Shown: in pieces, positions 25,630 through 35,094 of the stretch
Numbering within the stretch: the stretch's first letter is position 1
Layout: each line of letters opens with the position of its first letter
Source: Burkholderia multivorans ATCC BAA-247
GTDB taxonomy: Bacteria > Pseudomonadota > Gammaproteobacteria > Burkholderiales > Burkholderiaceae
Direction: 5' to 3'
Length of the DNA: 64,000 bases
Assembly (NCBI RefSeq): GCF_000959525.1
Contig: NZ_CP009831.1
Span: 1,860,001 to 1,924,000, forward strand
The notes under the pieces: generated by a model
What the model was told of the DNA's origin: nothing
Databases searched by the model: none
The model's input: the letters and a program-made list of their open reading frames with translations, nothing else
Translations under genes and position numbers: made by a program

Positions 25630-26952
25630 TCAGAGGGTCTCCGTCGTGGCGAGCAGCTTTCCGCCCGTATGATTGCGCGTGAGCAGCAGCAGCGTCGCGA
25701 CGCTCACGAGCGTGAGGATCGCAAGCGGCATCAACGCGAGCGCGTAGCTGCCCGTCGCGGCCTTCACCCACCCGTACACGTTCACCATCAGCCCGCCGCC
25801 GAGCAGGTTCGCGATCGCGTTGACCGTCGCGAGCCCCGCCGCCACGGTGCTGTTGGACAGCATGTCGGTCGCGAGCGCCCAGAACGGACCCTTGAACGAA
25901 TACGCGCCGACCAGCACCGCGCAGAGCATGCAGATCGTCGGCAGCAGCGATCCGCTCAGCGACGTCGCGAACAGGCCTACGCCGATCAGCAGCATCGGTA
26001 CGACCGTGTGCCAGCGCCGTTCGCCGACGCGGTCCGAGTGCCGGCCCCAGTAGACCATCAGGACCGACGCCAACGCGTACGGCACCGAATTCAGCAAGCC
26101 GGTCTCCATCACGGTCAGGCCGAACGACTTCAGCAGCTGCGGCTGCCATACGGACAGCGTGCTGCCTGCCGCGGACGCGCACGTATCGACGAGCGCGAGG
26201 CACAGCACGTAGCGGTTGCGGAACAGTTGCGTGAGCGGCAGCGACGGCACCTTCTTATGCGTTTTGTGGCCGGCGGCAAGTGCGCTCGATAGCCACGCGC
26301 GCTCGTCGACGGCGAGCCACTTCGCATCGTCCGGCTTGTTCGTCAGCATGGAGAGGCACGCGATGCCGAGCAGCACGGTCGGAATGCCTTCGAGGATGAA
26401 CAGCCAGTGCCATCCACGCAGGCCCCACACGCCGTCCATCTGCAACAGCAGCGCGGAGATCGGCGAGCCGATGAAGCTCGCGGCCGGAATCGCGACCATG
26501 AACGTCGCGACGATCCGTGCACGATACTGCGATGGAATCCAGTACGACAAATAAAGCAGCACGCCGGGGAAGAAGCCGGCCTCGGCCGCGCCCAGCAGGA
26601 AGCGCAGCACGTAGAACGTCGTCGCGTTATGCACGAGCGCGGTCGCCGCCGACACGATGCCCCACGTGATCATGATCCGCGCAATCCAGATCCGCGCGCC
26701 GTACTTCTGCAGCGCGAGATTGCTCGGTACTTCGAAAAAGAAGTACGAAATGAAGAACAGGCTGCTGCCGAAGCCGAACACCGTCGCCGACATCCCGAGG
26801 TCGTGGTTCATCTGCAGCGACGCCATCCCCACGTTGCCCCGGTCGATAAAGGCAAGCAGGTAGCAGATCATCAAAAAGGGAATGAGCCGCCAGACGACCT
26901 TTCGCATGGTCCGACGCTCGATCGCGGACGCTTCCATGAAACCCGTTTGCAT
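25630..26952 (-). CDS. MFS transporter, anion:cation symporter (ACS) type
   Basis: 440-aa major facilitator with 12 hydrophobic segments. ACS-family features are MRKVVWRLIPFLMICYLLAF, then IDRGNVGMASLQMNHDLGMS and SYFFFEVPSNLALQKYGARI. It resembles the phthalate/hexuronate/tartrate uptake proteins. The ATG has GGAG six bases upstream. It sits between another MFS and the exported amidohydrolase, so it may import the product of that periplasmic enzyme. Confidence 0.87.
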   Translation of the reverse strand: MQTGFMEASAIERRTMRKVVWRLIPFLMICYLLAFIDRGNVGMASLQMNHDLGMSATVFGFGSSLFFISYFFFEVPSNLALQKYGARIWIARIMITWGIVSAATALVHNATTFYVLRFLLGAAEAGFFPGVLLYLSYWIPSQYRARIVATFMVAIPAASFIGSPISALLLQMDGVWGLRGWHWLFILEGIPTVLLGIACLSMLTNKPDDAKWLAVDERAWLSSALAAGHKTHKKVPSLPLTQLFRNRYVLCLALVDTCASAAGSTLSVWQPQLLKSFGLTVMETGLLNSVPYALASVLMVYWGRHSDRVGERRWHTVVPMLLIGVGLFATSLSGSLLPTICMLCAVLVGAYSFKGPFWALATDMLSNSTVAAGLATVNAIANLLGGGLMVNVYGWVKAATGSYALALMPLAILTLVSVATLLLLTRNHTGGKLLATTETL

Positions 26953-26963
26953 GTTGTCTCCGT

Positions 26964-28202
26964 TTATTGTGCGCCTGAGCGCGTTCCTGTGAACCGTTGC
27001 CATGCGATGACCGCAATGACGCCGCACGCGAGCACCGCGGCCATGGCCGCGAAGGTGTGTCGCACGCCGAGCGCCTCGGACGCGCTTCCGACCAGCAGAT
27101 AACCGAACGGCATCGTGCCGTTGTAGGCCATCCCGTACATCCCGACGAGTCCACCGCGGACGTGGTCCGGACACTGGCGCTGAATCGTCGCGTTCGTCGA
27201 CGTGGCCGCGAACGTGAGGCTGAAGCCGAGCGCATAGAAAGCGGGGATCGAGCTCGCCGCATCGGTCGTCGCGGCCAGCACGGCCAGCGCGCCGACTGCC
27301 GTCCACGGCGCATACGCGATGAACCGGTACGACGCGCGCGGCCCGAACGCCGACGACAGCAGGACCGCCGCGCTCAGGGAGCCGGCGCCGGCGCACGCGA
27401 AGAACACGCCGGTAAAGCGCGCCGCGTCGTGAAAGCCCTGGTCCGCGAGCAGCGGCACGAGCGTCTGGTAGCTGCCGGCGAACAGGCCGATGCACGCGAG
27501 AATCGGCAGATAGCGGGCCGAGAACGGATCGGACAGCACGTAGCCGACCGCGTCGCGCAGGCCGCTCTCCGCGCGCGTCGGGCGGCCCGCCGATGCGGTG
27601 CGGATCGACCGCACGCATGTCGCCATGAAGCACAGCGCGAGCGCATAGATCGCAAACGACGTCCTGGGCCCCAGCGTCGGATAGACGAATCCGGCAATGG
27701 TCGGGCCCACCATGCGGCCGACGTTGTAGACCATCGTGTTCATCGCGACCGCGTTGGACGTGTGTGTCGCATCCTGCAGGCTCGTCAGCAGCAGCACCTG
27801 CCGCGCGGGCGTTTCCACCGCACTCGACACGCCGATCGCGAGCGCATGCGCGAGGATCAGCTTCACGCCGAGCAGGCCGAGCAGCGACAACGTGAACAGG
27901 CTGCCCGTCAGCAGCAGCGACGTCATCAGCACGCATAGCGTCACGCGGCGCGCATTGCCCGAGCCGATCCGCGAGCCCGCCACCGGCGCGACGATCAGCT
28001 GCGGCCCGTACAGCAGAAAGTTGAGCAGCGCGAGAATCGCCGCCGAGCCGGACAGGTGATAGATCAGCAGATTGAGCGTCACGTTCTGCGTCCAGCTGCC
28101 GAGCACCGACGCGACCTGTCCGCTCAGGTAGCGCCGCAGCGATGCCTCCGACAGCGCCGGAAACAGCCTGTTCACCCACCCTGCTTGCGTTGCCACGTTC
28201 AT
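26964..28202 (-). CDS. MFS transporter of the MFS_3 (enterobactin-exporter-like) group
   Basis: 412-aa membrane protein with about 12 hydrophobic segments. MFS_3 hallmarks are LRRYLSGQVASVLGSWTQNV at the start of helix 1 and ETPARQVLLLTSLQDAT with NAVAMNTMVYNVGRMVGP between helices 4 and 6. This group mostly exports siderophores or drugs, unusual in the middle of a catabolic operon. Its ATG overlaps the stop of the upstream AAHS-type gene by four bases (ATGA), so it is translationally coupled to it. Confidence 0.82.
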   Translation of the reverse strand: MNVATQAGWVNRLFPALSEASLRRYLSGQVASVLGSWTQNVTLNLLIYHLSGSAAILALLNFLLYGPQLIVAPVAGSRIGSGNARRVTLCVLMTSLLLTGSLFTLSLLGLLGVKLILAHALAIGVSSAVETPARQVLLLTSLQDATHTSNAVAMNTMVYNVGRMVGPTIAGFVYPTLGPRTSFAIYALALCFMATCVRSIRTASAGRPTRAESGLRDAVGYVLSDPFSARYLPILACIGLFAGSYQTLVPLLADQGFHDAARFTGVFFACAGAGSLSAAVLLSSAFGPRASYRFIAYAPWTAVGALAVLAATTDAASSIPAFYALGFSLTFAATSTNATIQRQCPDHVRGGLVGMYGMAYNGTMPFGYLLVGSASEALGVRHTFAAMAAVLACGVIAVIAWQRFTGTRSGAQ

Positions 28203-29479
28203 GACAGCGCCTTGCCGCGCGTTTCGGGCGCGAACAGCACGACCGCGGCCGCGGCGATGAACGCGACGATCGTCGTCGCGAGCCCGAGCGCAAAACCGCC
28301 CGACGTCGACGCCAGCGCACCGATGATCAACGGCGCGACGAAGCCGCCGAGCCGCCCGCCGTTGTATGCGAGGCCCATGAAGAACCCGCGCGATGCCGTG
28401 TTGCCGATGATCTCCGCGAGGAACGGACCGGCGCCTGCGAAGATGCCGTTCACGCTGAAGCCGGTCAGAAAGATCGCGGTCATCAGCAGCAACGGATTCG
28501 CCGACACGATGTACACGCCGACGGCCAGCGCACCGACCAGCAGGTAGGCCAGGAACATCGGCCGCCGGCCGAGCCGGTCGACCCATGCCGAGAACAGCAG
28601 GAACCCGGCGATCGCGCCGAACTGCAGCGCCAGCACGAACGTCAGGCTATGCACGAAGTCGAGGTGCTTCACCGTGACGAGGAACGTCGGCGTCCACGTG
28701 AATACGCCCCAGTAGAGGTACTGCAGAAAGAAGATGAAGCAGAACGCGGTGAGCAGCCCGCGCACGTTCAGCTTCTCGCGACTTGCCTTGTCGAGCGGGC
28801 GAGCCTGCGCCTTCGCGTGCCTGCGTTCGAGCCAGATCGGCGATTCCGGCGTCTTGCGCGCGACCCAGAACAGAATGAAGAACGGCGATGCGCCGATCAG
28901 GAACAGCACACGCCAGCTGTCGCCGGCCAGTCCGCCATGCGCGGCACCGACGATGCCAGAGATCGCGATCGCGAGGATCGCGCCGATCGGCAGGCCCATC
29001 TGCATCAGCGCGCCGCCCTTGCCGCGCCGGCTCGGATGCCAGGTCTCCGCGATCAGCGCGGCGCCGGCGGTCCAGGTGCCGCCCATGCCGAGCGCGCCGA
29101 AAAAGCGCAGCGCGGCAAACCAGTGCGCGTCGGGCGCACACGCGATCAGGCCGGAGAACAGCGAGTAGATGCCGACGCAGAGCAGCGCGGTGCGCACGCG
29201 CCCGATCCGGTCCGATACGAAGCCGAACAGAATGCCGCCGGCAATTTGTCCGGCCGCCGTCACGCTCGTGAACATCCCCAGCTGCGCCTTGCTCAGCCCG
29301 AACTGCAGCGCGAGCGTCGGCAGCAGCAGCGACAGCAGGAACGAGTCGTAGCTCTCGAATGTCCAGCCGAGCCCCGCGAGCGCCAGCGAACGCCATTCGA
29401 TACCGGTCACGCGCGTCAATCTTTGTTCGGCGGCTGCGGACTCGGTGTCCTGCGTCGCCACGGTGGCATTCGTCTTCAT
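28199..29479 (-). CDS. MFS transporter, aromatic acid:H+ symporter (AAHS) type
   Basis: 426-aa transporter with 12 hydrophobic segments. The start of helix 1 (GLGWTFESYDSFLLSLLLPT) carries the acidic residues used by AAHS/SHS symporters. The loop GFVSDRIGRVRTALL is the MFS signature between helices 2 and 3. Likely uptake of a carboxylate. The ATG overlaps the upstream amidohydrolase stop by four bases, and its own stop overlaps the next MFS start. Confidence 0.86.
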   Translation of the reverse strand: MKTNATVATQDTESAAAEQRLTRVTGIEWRSLALAGLGWTFESYDSFLLSLLLPTLALQFGLSKAQLGMFTSVTAAGQIAGGILFGFVSDRIGRVRTALLCVGIYSLFSGLIACAPDAHWFAALRFFGALGMGGTWTAGAALIAETWHPSRRGKGGALMQMGLPIGAILAIAISGIVGAAHGGLAGDSWRVLFLIGASPFFILFWVARKTPESPIWLERRHAKAQARPLDKASREKLNVRGLLTAFCFIFFLQYLYWGVFTWTPTFLVTVKHLDFVHSLTFVLALQFGAIAGFLLFSAWVDRLGRRPMFLAYLLVGALAVGVYIVSANPLLLMTAIFLTGFSVNGIFAGAGPFLAEIIGNTASRGFFMGLAYNGGRLGGFVAPLIIGALASTSGGFALGLATTIVAFIAAAAVVLFAPETRGKALS

Positions 29480-30522
29480 CGGTTGTCTCCGGGAATCGCG
29501 ATGCGATACGTCGATGCGGCCGTCCGGCTGAACAGCGCGGCCTTTTCGTCGGCCGACATCGCGGACGCGAGTCGTTTGAAGGCGTTCCACAGCACGCGAT
29601 AGCTGAACATTCCCTTGTCGACGGGGAAGTTGCTTTCGAACATGCAGCGGTCGACGCCGAAGCATTCGACGCAGGTGTCGAAATACGGCTGCCACGCCGA
29701 CGCGAGTTCCTGCGACGACGGCGGCAGATCGCGCGCGGCGAAGTCGAAACCGAACACGGTCATGCCCGCGCCGCCGAGCTTCATGCGCGTGTTCGGCAGC
29801 GTGGCCAGACGCGCGAGTTGCCGTTTCCACTGCGCATGAACTTCCGCGTGCCGCCCGGCGTGCGGGCCCACGCCGAGCGGCCCGCCGAAATGGTCGATGA
29901 CGACGACGACGTCCTCGCATGCACGCGCGAGTTCGTACAGTTCGTCGAGCTGCGTGTGATAGACCCACGCGTCCAGCGACAAGCGGTAGCGAGCAAGCGT
30001 CCTCACGCCTTGCCGGAAAGCCGGATCCGACATCCGGTCGCGCGGCGGCGTCACCGGGCTCGATCGCACGTCCGGGCTCGCATGCCAGGCGAGCGGATTG
30101 CGGATCCCGCGCAGCCGCCCGCCGGACACCTCCAGCATCGTGTCGAGCACCGCCCCGAGTTCCGCGCCGAGCGACAGATCGGCGCCGCCGACGATGGCGT
30201 CGCAGCATCGCGTCGGGCCGTATGCGCCGCTGTCGAACATCGCGGCGATGCCGCTCGCGAACTGCACTTCGCCAACCGGCTTGAACGCATCCGGCCCGCT
30301 TTCACGCAACATCGAGCGGCACTGCACGTAGACCGTCGACACGATCCGGTGCCCGCTGCGCACGTCGGCGCCGAACTCGTCAGCGAGATAGCGTCCGGTC
30401 TGGCGGTCCCACAGGTGATGATGGGCGTCGACGATGGCAAGCGCGGGTTCGAGCACCGGCTCGTCGCGCAATGCGAGCCACTCGGGCCTGACGGGAAGAT
30501 GGGGCGCGTGAACAATCTGCAT
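29476..30522 (-). CDS. Cytoplasmic amidohydrolase (COG3618 lactonase-like)
   Basis: 348-aa TIM-barrel amidohydrolase of PF04909. The metal site begins with DAHHHLWD (about 33-40); VIDHFGGPLGVG and the final-strand MFESNFPVDKG complete the active-site set. The C-terminal NAFKRLASAMSADEKAALFS helix is standard. No export signal, unlike the Tat-exported homologue at the end of the operon. A lactonase or decarboxylase role fits; the substrate is unknown. The start is an ATG 10 bp after the porin stop. Confidence 0.83.
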   Translation of the reverse strand: MQIVHAPHLPVRPEWLALRDEPVLEPALAIVDAHHHLWDRQTGRYLADEFGADVRSGHRIVSTVYVQCRSMLRESGPDAFKPVGEVQFASGIAAMFDSGAYGPTRCCDAIVGGADLSLGAELGAVLDTMLEVSGGRLRGIRNPLAWHASPDVRSSPVTPPRDRMSDPAFRQGVRTLARYRLSLDAWVYHTQLDELYELARACEDVVVVIDHFGGPLGVGPHAGRHAEVHAQWKRQLARLATLPNTRMKLGGAGMTVFGFDFAARDLPPSSQELASAWQPYFDTCVECFGVDRCMFESNFPVDKGMFSYRVLWNAFKRLASAMSADEKAALFSRTAASTYRIAIPGDNR

Positions 30523-30532
30523 CGCACTCGCC

Positions 30533-31684
30533 TCAGAACTTCTGGCGCATGCCGATCACCACGCCCGTCTGGTTGCGATCGGGCGCGACCGTGCCGTAGC
30601 CGTTCACGCCCAGCGCGGAGCCGCCCTTGTTGCGCGCGAAACCGGCCGTCGCGTAGATATCGGTGCGCTTCGACAGCAGATAGTCGGCACAGAGCACGGC
30701 GAGCCACGGATCGGCGCTCGTCGAATGCACGTCCTGGTAATAGGCCGTTGCCGTGACGACGAACGCCGGCGACACCGTGTATTGCGCACCGGCCCAGTAC
30801 AGGTTCGCCGCACTGGCCTCGGCACCGTTCGCGACGCGAATCGGGTTCGCCGGCAGGAACGCGTTCGATGCACGCAGATAGCGATAGCCGACGAAGCCCC
30901 TCACCGGGCCGATCGCGTACGACGCGGCGGCCGTTGCGCGACGCTCGGTGCCCGTGTTCGTCGCAACGGTATTGCTGTTGCGCTGCTCGTACGACAGGCT
31001 GGCGGCGAACGGTCCTTGTGCGAAAGTCAATGCGCCGCTGAAGAAGCGGCCGGTGAGCTGTGCACCCGGCACCTCCGGGCCGTACCCGGTGTCGTAGCGC
31101 GTGCTGTACATCGCCTGCGCGGTCAACGGCCCGAACACGCCCGTGTACTTCGCCGAGTTATCGATACGCGCGGCCGCTGCGTAGTCGAGCGACAGCACGG
31201 AGTATCGCGACGACGCGCCCATCGGATCGAACGCCACGGCCTGCTCGTAGAAGAGCGAGTTCTGGCGGCCGAACGTCAGCTGCTGACCTCGGTACGACAG
31301 TCCGACCCATGCCTGCCGGCCGAACAGCCGCGACGTCGTGGCGGCGTTCGGACCGAGGCCTTTCGTCGACTGCGCGGTCGTGCCGTCATTGACGTTGAAG
31401 CCGTCTTCCAACTGGAAAATCGCCTTCATGCCGCCGCCGAGATCTTCGACGCCCTTCAATCCCCAGCGCGAGCCTGACAGATTGCCCGACGCTTCGCGCG
31501 TCTGCGCGCCGCCCGTACTCGTATTGTTGATGTGCTCGATCCCGACGTCGACGATACCGTACAGCGTGACGCTGCTTTGCGCATGCGCGGCGCCGCACCA
31601 CAAGGTCGCGCTCGCGACGGTGACGGCGCCCAGCACGAAGCGGGATGACGGGCGGGCATTCTGGCTGGCCTGATTCGACAACAT
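30533..31684 (-). CDS. General porin (Burkholderia OmpC-like)
   Basis: 383-aa outer-membrane porin with a long signal peptide (FVLGAVTVASATLWCGAAHA core, mature QSSVTLYG). Family landmarks are VTLYGIVDVGIEHIN, the RWGLKGVEDLGGGMKAIF block and a last strand ending in Phe (GVVIGMRQKF). The ATG has GGAG upstream. It lies inside the ten-gene operon and is probably a substrate-induced channel. It is clearly diverged from the porin at 23589. Confidence 0.9.
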   Translation of the reverse strand: MLSNQASQNARPSSRFVLGAVTVASATLWCGAAHAQSSVTLYGIVDVGIEHINNTSTGGAQTREASGNLSGSRWGLKGVEDLGGGMKAIFQLEDGFNVNDGTTAQSTKGLGPNAATTSRLFGRQAWVGLSYRGQQLTFGRQNSLFYEQAVAFDPMGASSRYSVLSLDYAAAARIDNSAKYTGVFGPLTAQAMYSTRYDTGYGPEVPGAQLTGRFFSGALTFAQGPFAASLSYEQRNSNTVATNTGTERRATAAASYAIGPVRGFVGYRYLRASNAFLPANPIRVANGAEASAANLYWAGAQYTVSPAFVVTATAYYQDVHSTSADPWLAVLCADYLLSKRTDIYATAGFARNKGGSALGVNGYGTVAPDRNQTGVVIGMRQKF

Positions 31685-31727
31685 GGAGTCTCCAAACTTT
31701 TTTGTGGGTAGGTCTGAGAAACAAGAT

Positions 31728-33107
31728 TCACGTCTTGCGGGCTGCGGGCGCTTCGCCGGCACCCGAGCCCGGATCGCCGAGCCATGCAATCGTCAGTGCG
31801 CCGAGCAACAGCACACCCGACACGGCGAAGAGCGGCACGGTGAAGCCGCCGGAGAATTGCTTGAGCGCGCCGATCATCGACGGCCCGACGAAGCCGCCGA
31901 GGTTGCCGACCGACACGATCAGCGCAAGCCCGCCCGCGGCGGCACGGCCGGTGAGGAATCCCGACGGGATTGCCCAGTACGTCGCCTGGAACGCGAGGAT
32001 CCCGCTCACCGTGACGCACAGTGCGAACAGCTTGAACACCGGTGCATGAATGAACGCGCTAGCGCACAACGCCACGGCAGCGACGGCCAGCGCGCCGGCG
32101 ACATACGGAACGCGACTGGCCGCGCGATTGGCGATGCGCGCCCACCAGAGCATCACGACGGCACCGATTGCATACGGAATGGCCGTCAGCCAGCCGACCA
32201 CCGTGTGATCGACGCCGAACTGCTTGATGATCTGCGGCATCCACAGGCCGACGCCGAGCGAGCCGACGATCCCGCAGAAGTTGATGAACGCGAGTACGAA
32301 CACGCGCCAGTTCGTCATCGCGTCGCGCAGTTTGCTGCCGTGCTTCGCGCCGATGTCACGCTGCTCGAGAGCGAGGCGCTTCGCGAGCGATGCCTTCTCT
32401 TCGTCGCTGAGCCACGCAGCTTTCTCGGGACGGTCGGCCAGCACGAACAGGCACGCGATGCCGAGCATCACCGCAGGCACACCTTCGATCAGCAGCAGCC
32501 ACTGCCAGCTGCGCAGTCCGTGCAGGCCGCCGAGTTCGAGCAGCGCGCCGGAAATCGGCGAGCCGATCATGTTCGCGACGGGAATGCCGACGAGGAATGC
32601 GGCTGTCACCTTCGCGCGCCACTTGCCGGGGAACCAGTGCGTGAAATACAGATAGATGCCCGGCGTGAAGCCCGCCTCGGCGAGCCCGAGCAGAAAGCGC
32701 GCAGCCGCAAAGCTCCTCGGTCCGACGACGAACGCCGTCGCCATCGAGAACAGGCCCCACGTGATCATGATTCTCGCGATCCACACGCGTGCGCCGACCT
32801 TCTGCATGATCAGGTTGCTCGGAATCTCGAACAGGAAATAGCCGATGAAGAACAGGCCGGCACCGACACCGAACTGCTCGGCCGTCAGACCGAGATCCTT
32901 GTTCATCGTCAGCGCGGCAAAACCGACGTTGGTTCTGTCGAGATAACTGATCACGTAGCAGACGAAGATGAACGGCAGAATGCGCCGGAACGCCTTCGCG
33001 AGCGTGCGCTCGCTGGCCGCGTAATCGTCGTCGGCCAGGTGCTGCGCGGATCGCGCGTCGGCGCGCGGTGCGTCGTCGCCGGCACGCAGCGCATGCGAAA
33101 TCGTCAT
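31728..33107 (-). CDS. MFS transporter, anion:cation symporter (ACS) type
   Basis: 459-aa ACS-family symporter with 12 hydrophobic segments. It shows FRRILPFIFVCYVISYLDRT, then NVGFAALTMNKDLGLT and YFLFEIPSNLIMQKVGARVW, like tartrate/hexuronate transporters. The ATG has GGAG upstream. It is similar in type to the ACS protein at 25630 but clearly not a recent duplicate. As the first transporter of the operon, next to the lactonase, it is the best candidate for import of the main substrate. Confidence 0.88.
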   Translation of the reverse strand: MTISHALRAGDDAPRADARSAQHLADDDYAASERTLAKAFRRILPFIFVCYVISYLDRTNVGFAALTMNKDLGLTAEQFGVGAGLFFIGYFLFEIPSNLIMQKVGARVWIARIMITWGLFSMATAFVVGPRSFAAARFLLGLAEAGFTPGIYLYFTHWFPGKWRAKVTAAFLVGIPVANMIGSPISGALLELGGLHGLRSWQWLLLIEGVPAVMLGIACLFVLADRPEKAAWLSDEEKASLAKRLALEQRDIGAKHGSKLRDAMTNWRVFVLAFINFCGIVGSLGVGLWMPQIIKQFGVDHTVVGWLTAIPYAIGAVVMLWWARIANRAASRVPYVAGALAVAAVALCASAFIHAPVFKLFALCVTVSGILAFQATYWAIPSGFLTGRAAAGGLALIVSVGNLGGFVGPSMIGALKQFSGGFTVPLFAVSGVLLLGALTIAWLGDPGSGAGEAPAARKT

Positions 33108-33194
33108 GCTTGTCTCCTTCTTCGCGCGGCTGGCGGCGCGATTTTTCCGTATAGGGGCCGGAAAGCCGACGAGCGGCTTCCCGGCTCGTGGGCC

Positions 33195-34124
33195 TCAGTC
33201 CTTCTTCGCTGCCTGTTTCGGCAGCGGGCCGGCAATGCTCATGTCCGCCTTCAGGATGGAACCGGACGTCGATTCGGTGATGAAAAGCGTCTTCATGTCC
33301 GGCCCGCCGAAGCACACGCTCGTGAGCGACGCCCCTTTCGGTCCGGTCAGGATCTCGACGGGCTCCGCGCAATGGTTGAGTACCCATACGCGGCCGAGCC
33401 CCGGGTTCGCGACGAACAGGCGGCCTTCGAGATCGACGGTGAGGCCGTCGGGGCCGCTCGGTCCATAGGACGTGAAGAACTGGCTGACCTTGGTGACCGA
33501 GCCGTCGGCCTGCAGCGGCATGCGCCACACGGCATTGCCGCGCGTCATCGCGACGAACAGCACGTTCTCGTCGCGCGACAGGACGAGCCCGTTCGGGCTC
33601 GGGCAGGTGCCGAGCAGCATGTCGAGCTTGCCGTCGGGCGACAGCCGATACACGCGTCCCGTCGGATCGTGCAGGCCCGTCTGCCCCTGGTCGGTGAAAT
33701 AGAGGTTGCCGGCCGAGTCGAACGTCAGGTCGTTCACGCCCTTGAAGCGCTCGGTGTTGCGGCGCTCGAGGTACGGATGCACTTCACCGCGCTCGATATC
33801 GACCAGCATCAGGCCGTTCCGGTAGTCGGTGACGATCAGATGCGATGCGTCGAAGCGCTTCATCCCGTTGGGCTCGCCGTCGTATTCGACGACGAGATCC
33901 CAGTCGCCCGACGGCGAAATGCGGAAGATGCGCCCGTGCGGAATGTCGGTGACGAACAGATAGCCGTCCGGATCCCAGACCGGTCCTTCGAGAAAGGAAT
34001 CCGTGACCATGCCGCCGCGGTTCGCGCGCGCCCATTCGGTGCGGACGTCCGGCTTGCGAAACTTCTCCGGCATGCGCGTGAATACTTCAGCTTCGCGCAC
34101 GTCGGGACTCGTCAGATAAAACAT
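33195..34124 (-). CDS. SMP-30/gluconolactonase family protein
   Basis: 309-aa six-bladed beta-propeller lactonase. Expected metal ligands are visible: Glu in LEGPVWDPDG, Asn in VNDLTFD and PNGLVLSRD, and Asp in PDGLTVDLEG. It probably opens an aldono- or similar lactone in the cytoplasm. It lies 22 bp after the 2-hydroxyacid dehydrogenase gene, so the pair fits lactone formation/opening around an oxidation step. Confidence 0.87.
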   Translation of the reverse strand: MFYLTSPDVREAEVFTRMPEKFRKPDVRTEWARANRGGMVTDSFLEGPVWDPDGYLFVTDIPHGRIFRISPSGDWDLVVEYDGEPNGMKRFDASHLIVTDYRNGLMLVDIERGEVHPYLERRNTERFKGVNDLTFDSAGNLYFTDQGQTGLHDPTGRVYRLSPDGKLDMLLGTCPSPNGLVLSRDENVLFVAMTRGNAVWRMPLQADGSVTKVSQFFTSYGPSGPDGLTVDLEGRLFVANPGLGRVWVLNHCAEPVEILTGPKGASLTSVCFGGPDMKTLFITESTSGSILKADMSIAGPLPKQAAKKD

Positions 34125-34146
34125 GCGTACCTCGATGTCCAGGAGT

Positions 34147-35094
34147 TCAAGCCGCGCTGTGCGCGCGTTCGTTCAGCACCGCGAGCACGTTGGCGGCCGC
34201 GCCCTTCCCCATGTTCACGTACGCGGCGTCGCTCACGCCGCCGACATGCGGAGACAGAATCACGTTCGGGATCTGCTGGAACGGGTGCGGCGACGTCATC
34301 GGCTCGACGTCGAAGCTGTCGAGCCCGGCCGCGCGCAAGTGGCCGCTCGCGAGCGCGTCGGCAAGCGCGGCTTCGTCGATCAAGCCGCCACGGGCGGTAT
34401 TGACGAGAATCGCGCCACGCTTGAAACGCGCGAGCGCGTCGCGGTTGAGCATCCGGCGGTTGTCGGCCGTCAGCGGACAATGCAGCGACACGACGTCCGA
34501 CTCCGCGTACAGCGTGTCGAGCGGCACGAGCTTCACACCGGCGGGCGCCTCCTTCGCGAACGGATCGAATGCGAGAACCTTCATGCCGAACGCCGCGCCG
34601 ATTGCGGCGACGCGGCGGCCGATCGCGCCAAGTCCGACGAGGCCGAGCGTGCGTCCGTCGAGCTCGACGGACTTGTGCGTCGCCTTGTCCCAATGGCCTG
34701 CGCGCATGCGGCTGTCGAGCTGCGGAACCGACTTCGCGCACGCGAGCATCAGCGCCCACGCGTGCTCGGCGACGGCGGCCGCATTCGCGCCGACCGCGGC
34801 GCGCACCGCGATGCCGCGTGCGGCGGCAGCGTCCTGATCGATCACGTCGATGCCGCTGCCGTGCTTCGAAATCACCTGCAGGTTTTCGGCGGCGTCCATG
34901 ATGCGCGCGTTGATCTTGCCGTACCGGACGATGATCGCGACCGGCTTGTGCTGGGTGCACAGCGCCACGATGTCGCTTTCGGTCGGTTGCTTGCCGGCGA
35001 ACACGACGTCGAACGGCGCAAGCATCTCGAGCGCTTGCGGCGCAAGGTCGGCGGCGGTCACGAGGACCACGGGCTTATGCGAAGCGGTCTGCAT
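34147..35094 (-). CDS. D-isomer-specific 2-hydroxyacid dehydrogenase
   Basis: 315-aa NAD(P)-dependent dehydrogenase of the SerA/D-lactate type. The Rossmann motif is GLVGLGAIGRRVA, the catalytic Arg is in NTARGGLIDE, the Glu in DSFDVEP, and the His in SPHVGG. It lacks the regulatory ACT domain of biosynthetic SerA, so a catabolic role is likely. The ATG shares one base with the stop of the RraA-type gene (TGATG), so the two are coupled. Confidence 0.9.
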   Translation of the reverse strand: MQTASHKPVVLVTAADLAPQALEMLAPFDVVFAGKQPTESDIVALCTQHKPVAIIVRYGKINARIMDAAENLQVISKHGSGIDVIDQDAAAARGIAVRAAVGANAAAVAEHAWALMLACAKSVPQLDSRMRAGHWDKATHKSVELDGRTLGLVGLGAIGRRVAAIGAAFGMKVLAFDPFAKEAPAGVKLVPLDTLYAESDVVSLHCPLTADNRRMLNRDALARFKRGAILVNTARGGLIDEAALADALASGHLRAAGLDSFDVEPMTSPHPFQQIPNVILSPHVGGVSDAAYVNMGKGAAANVLAVLNERAHSAA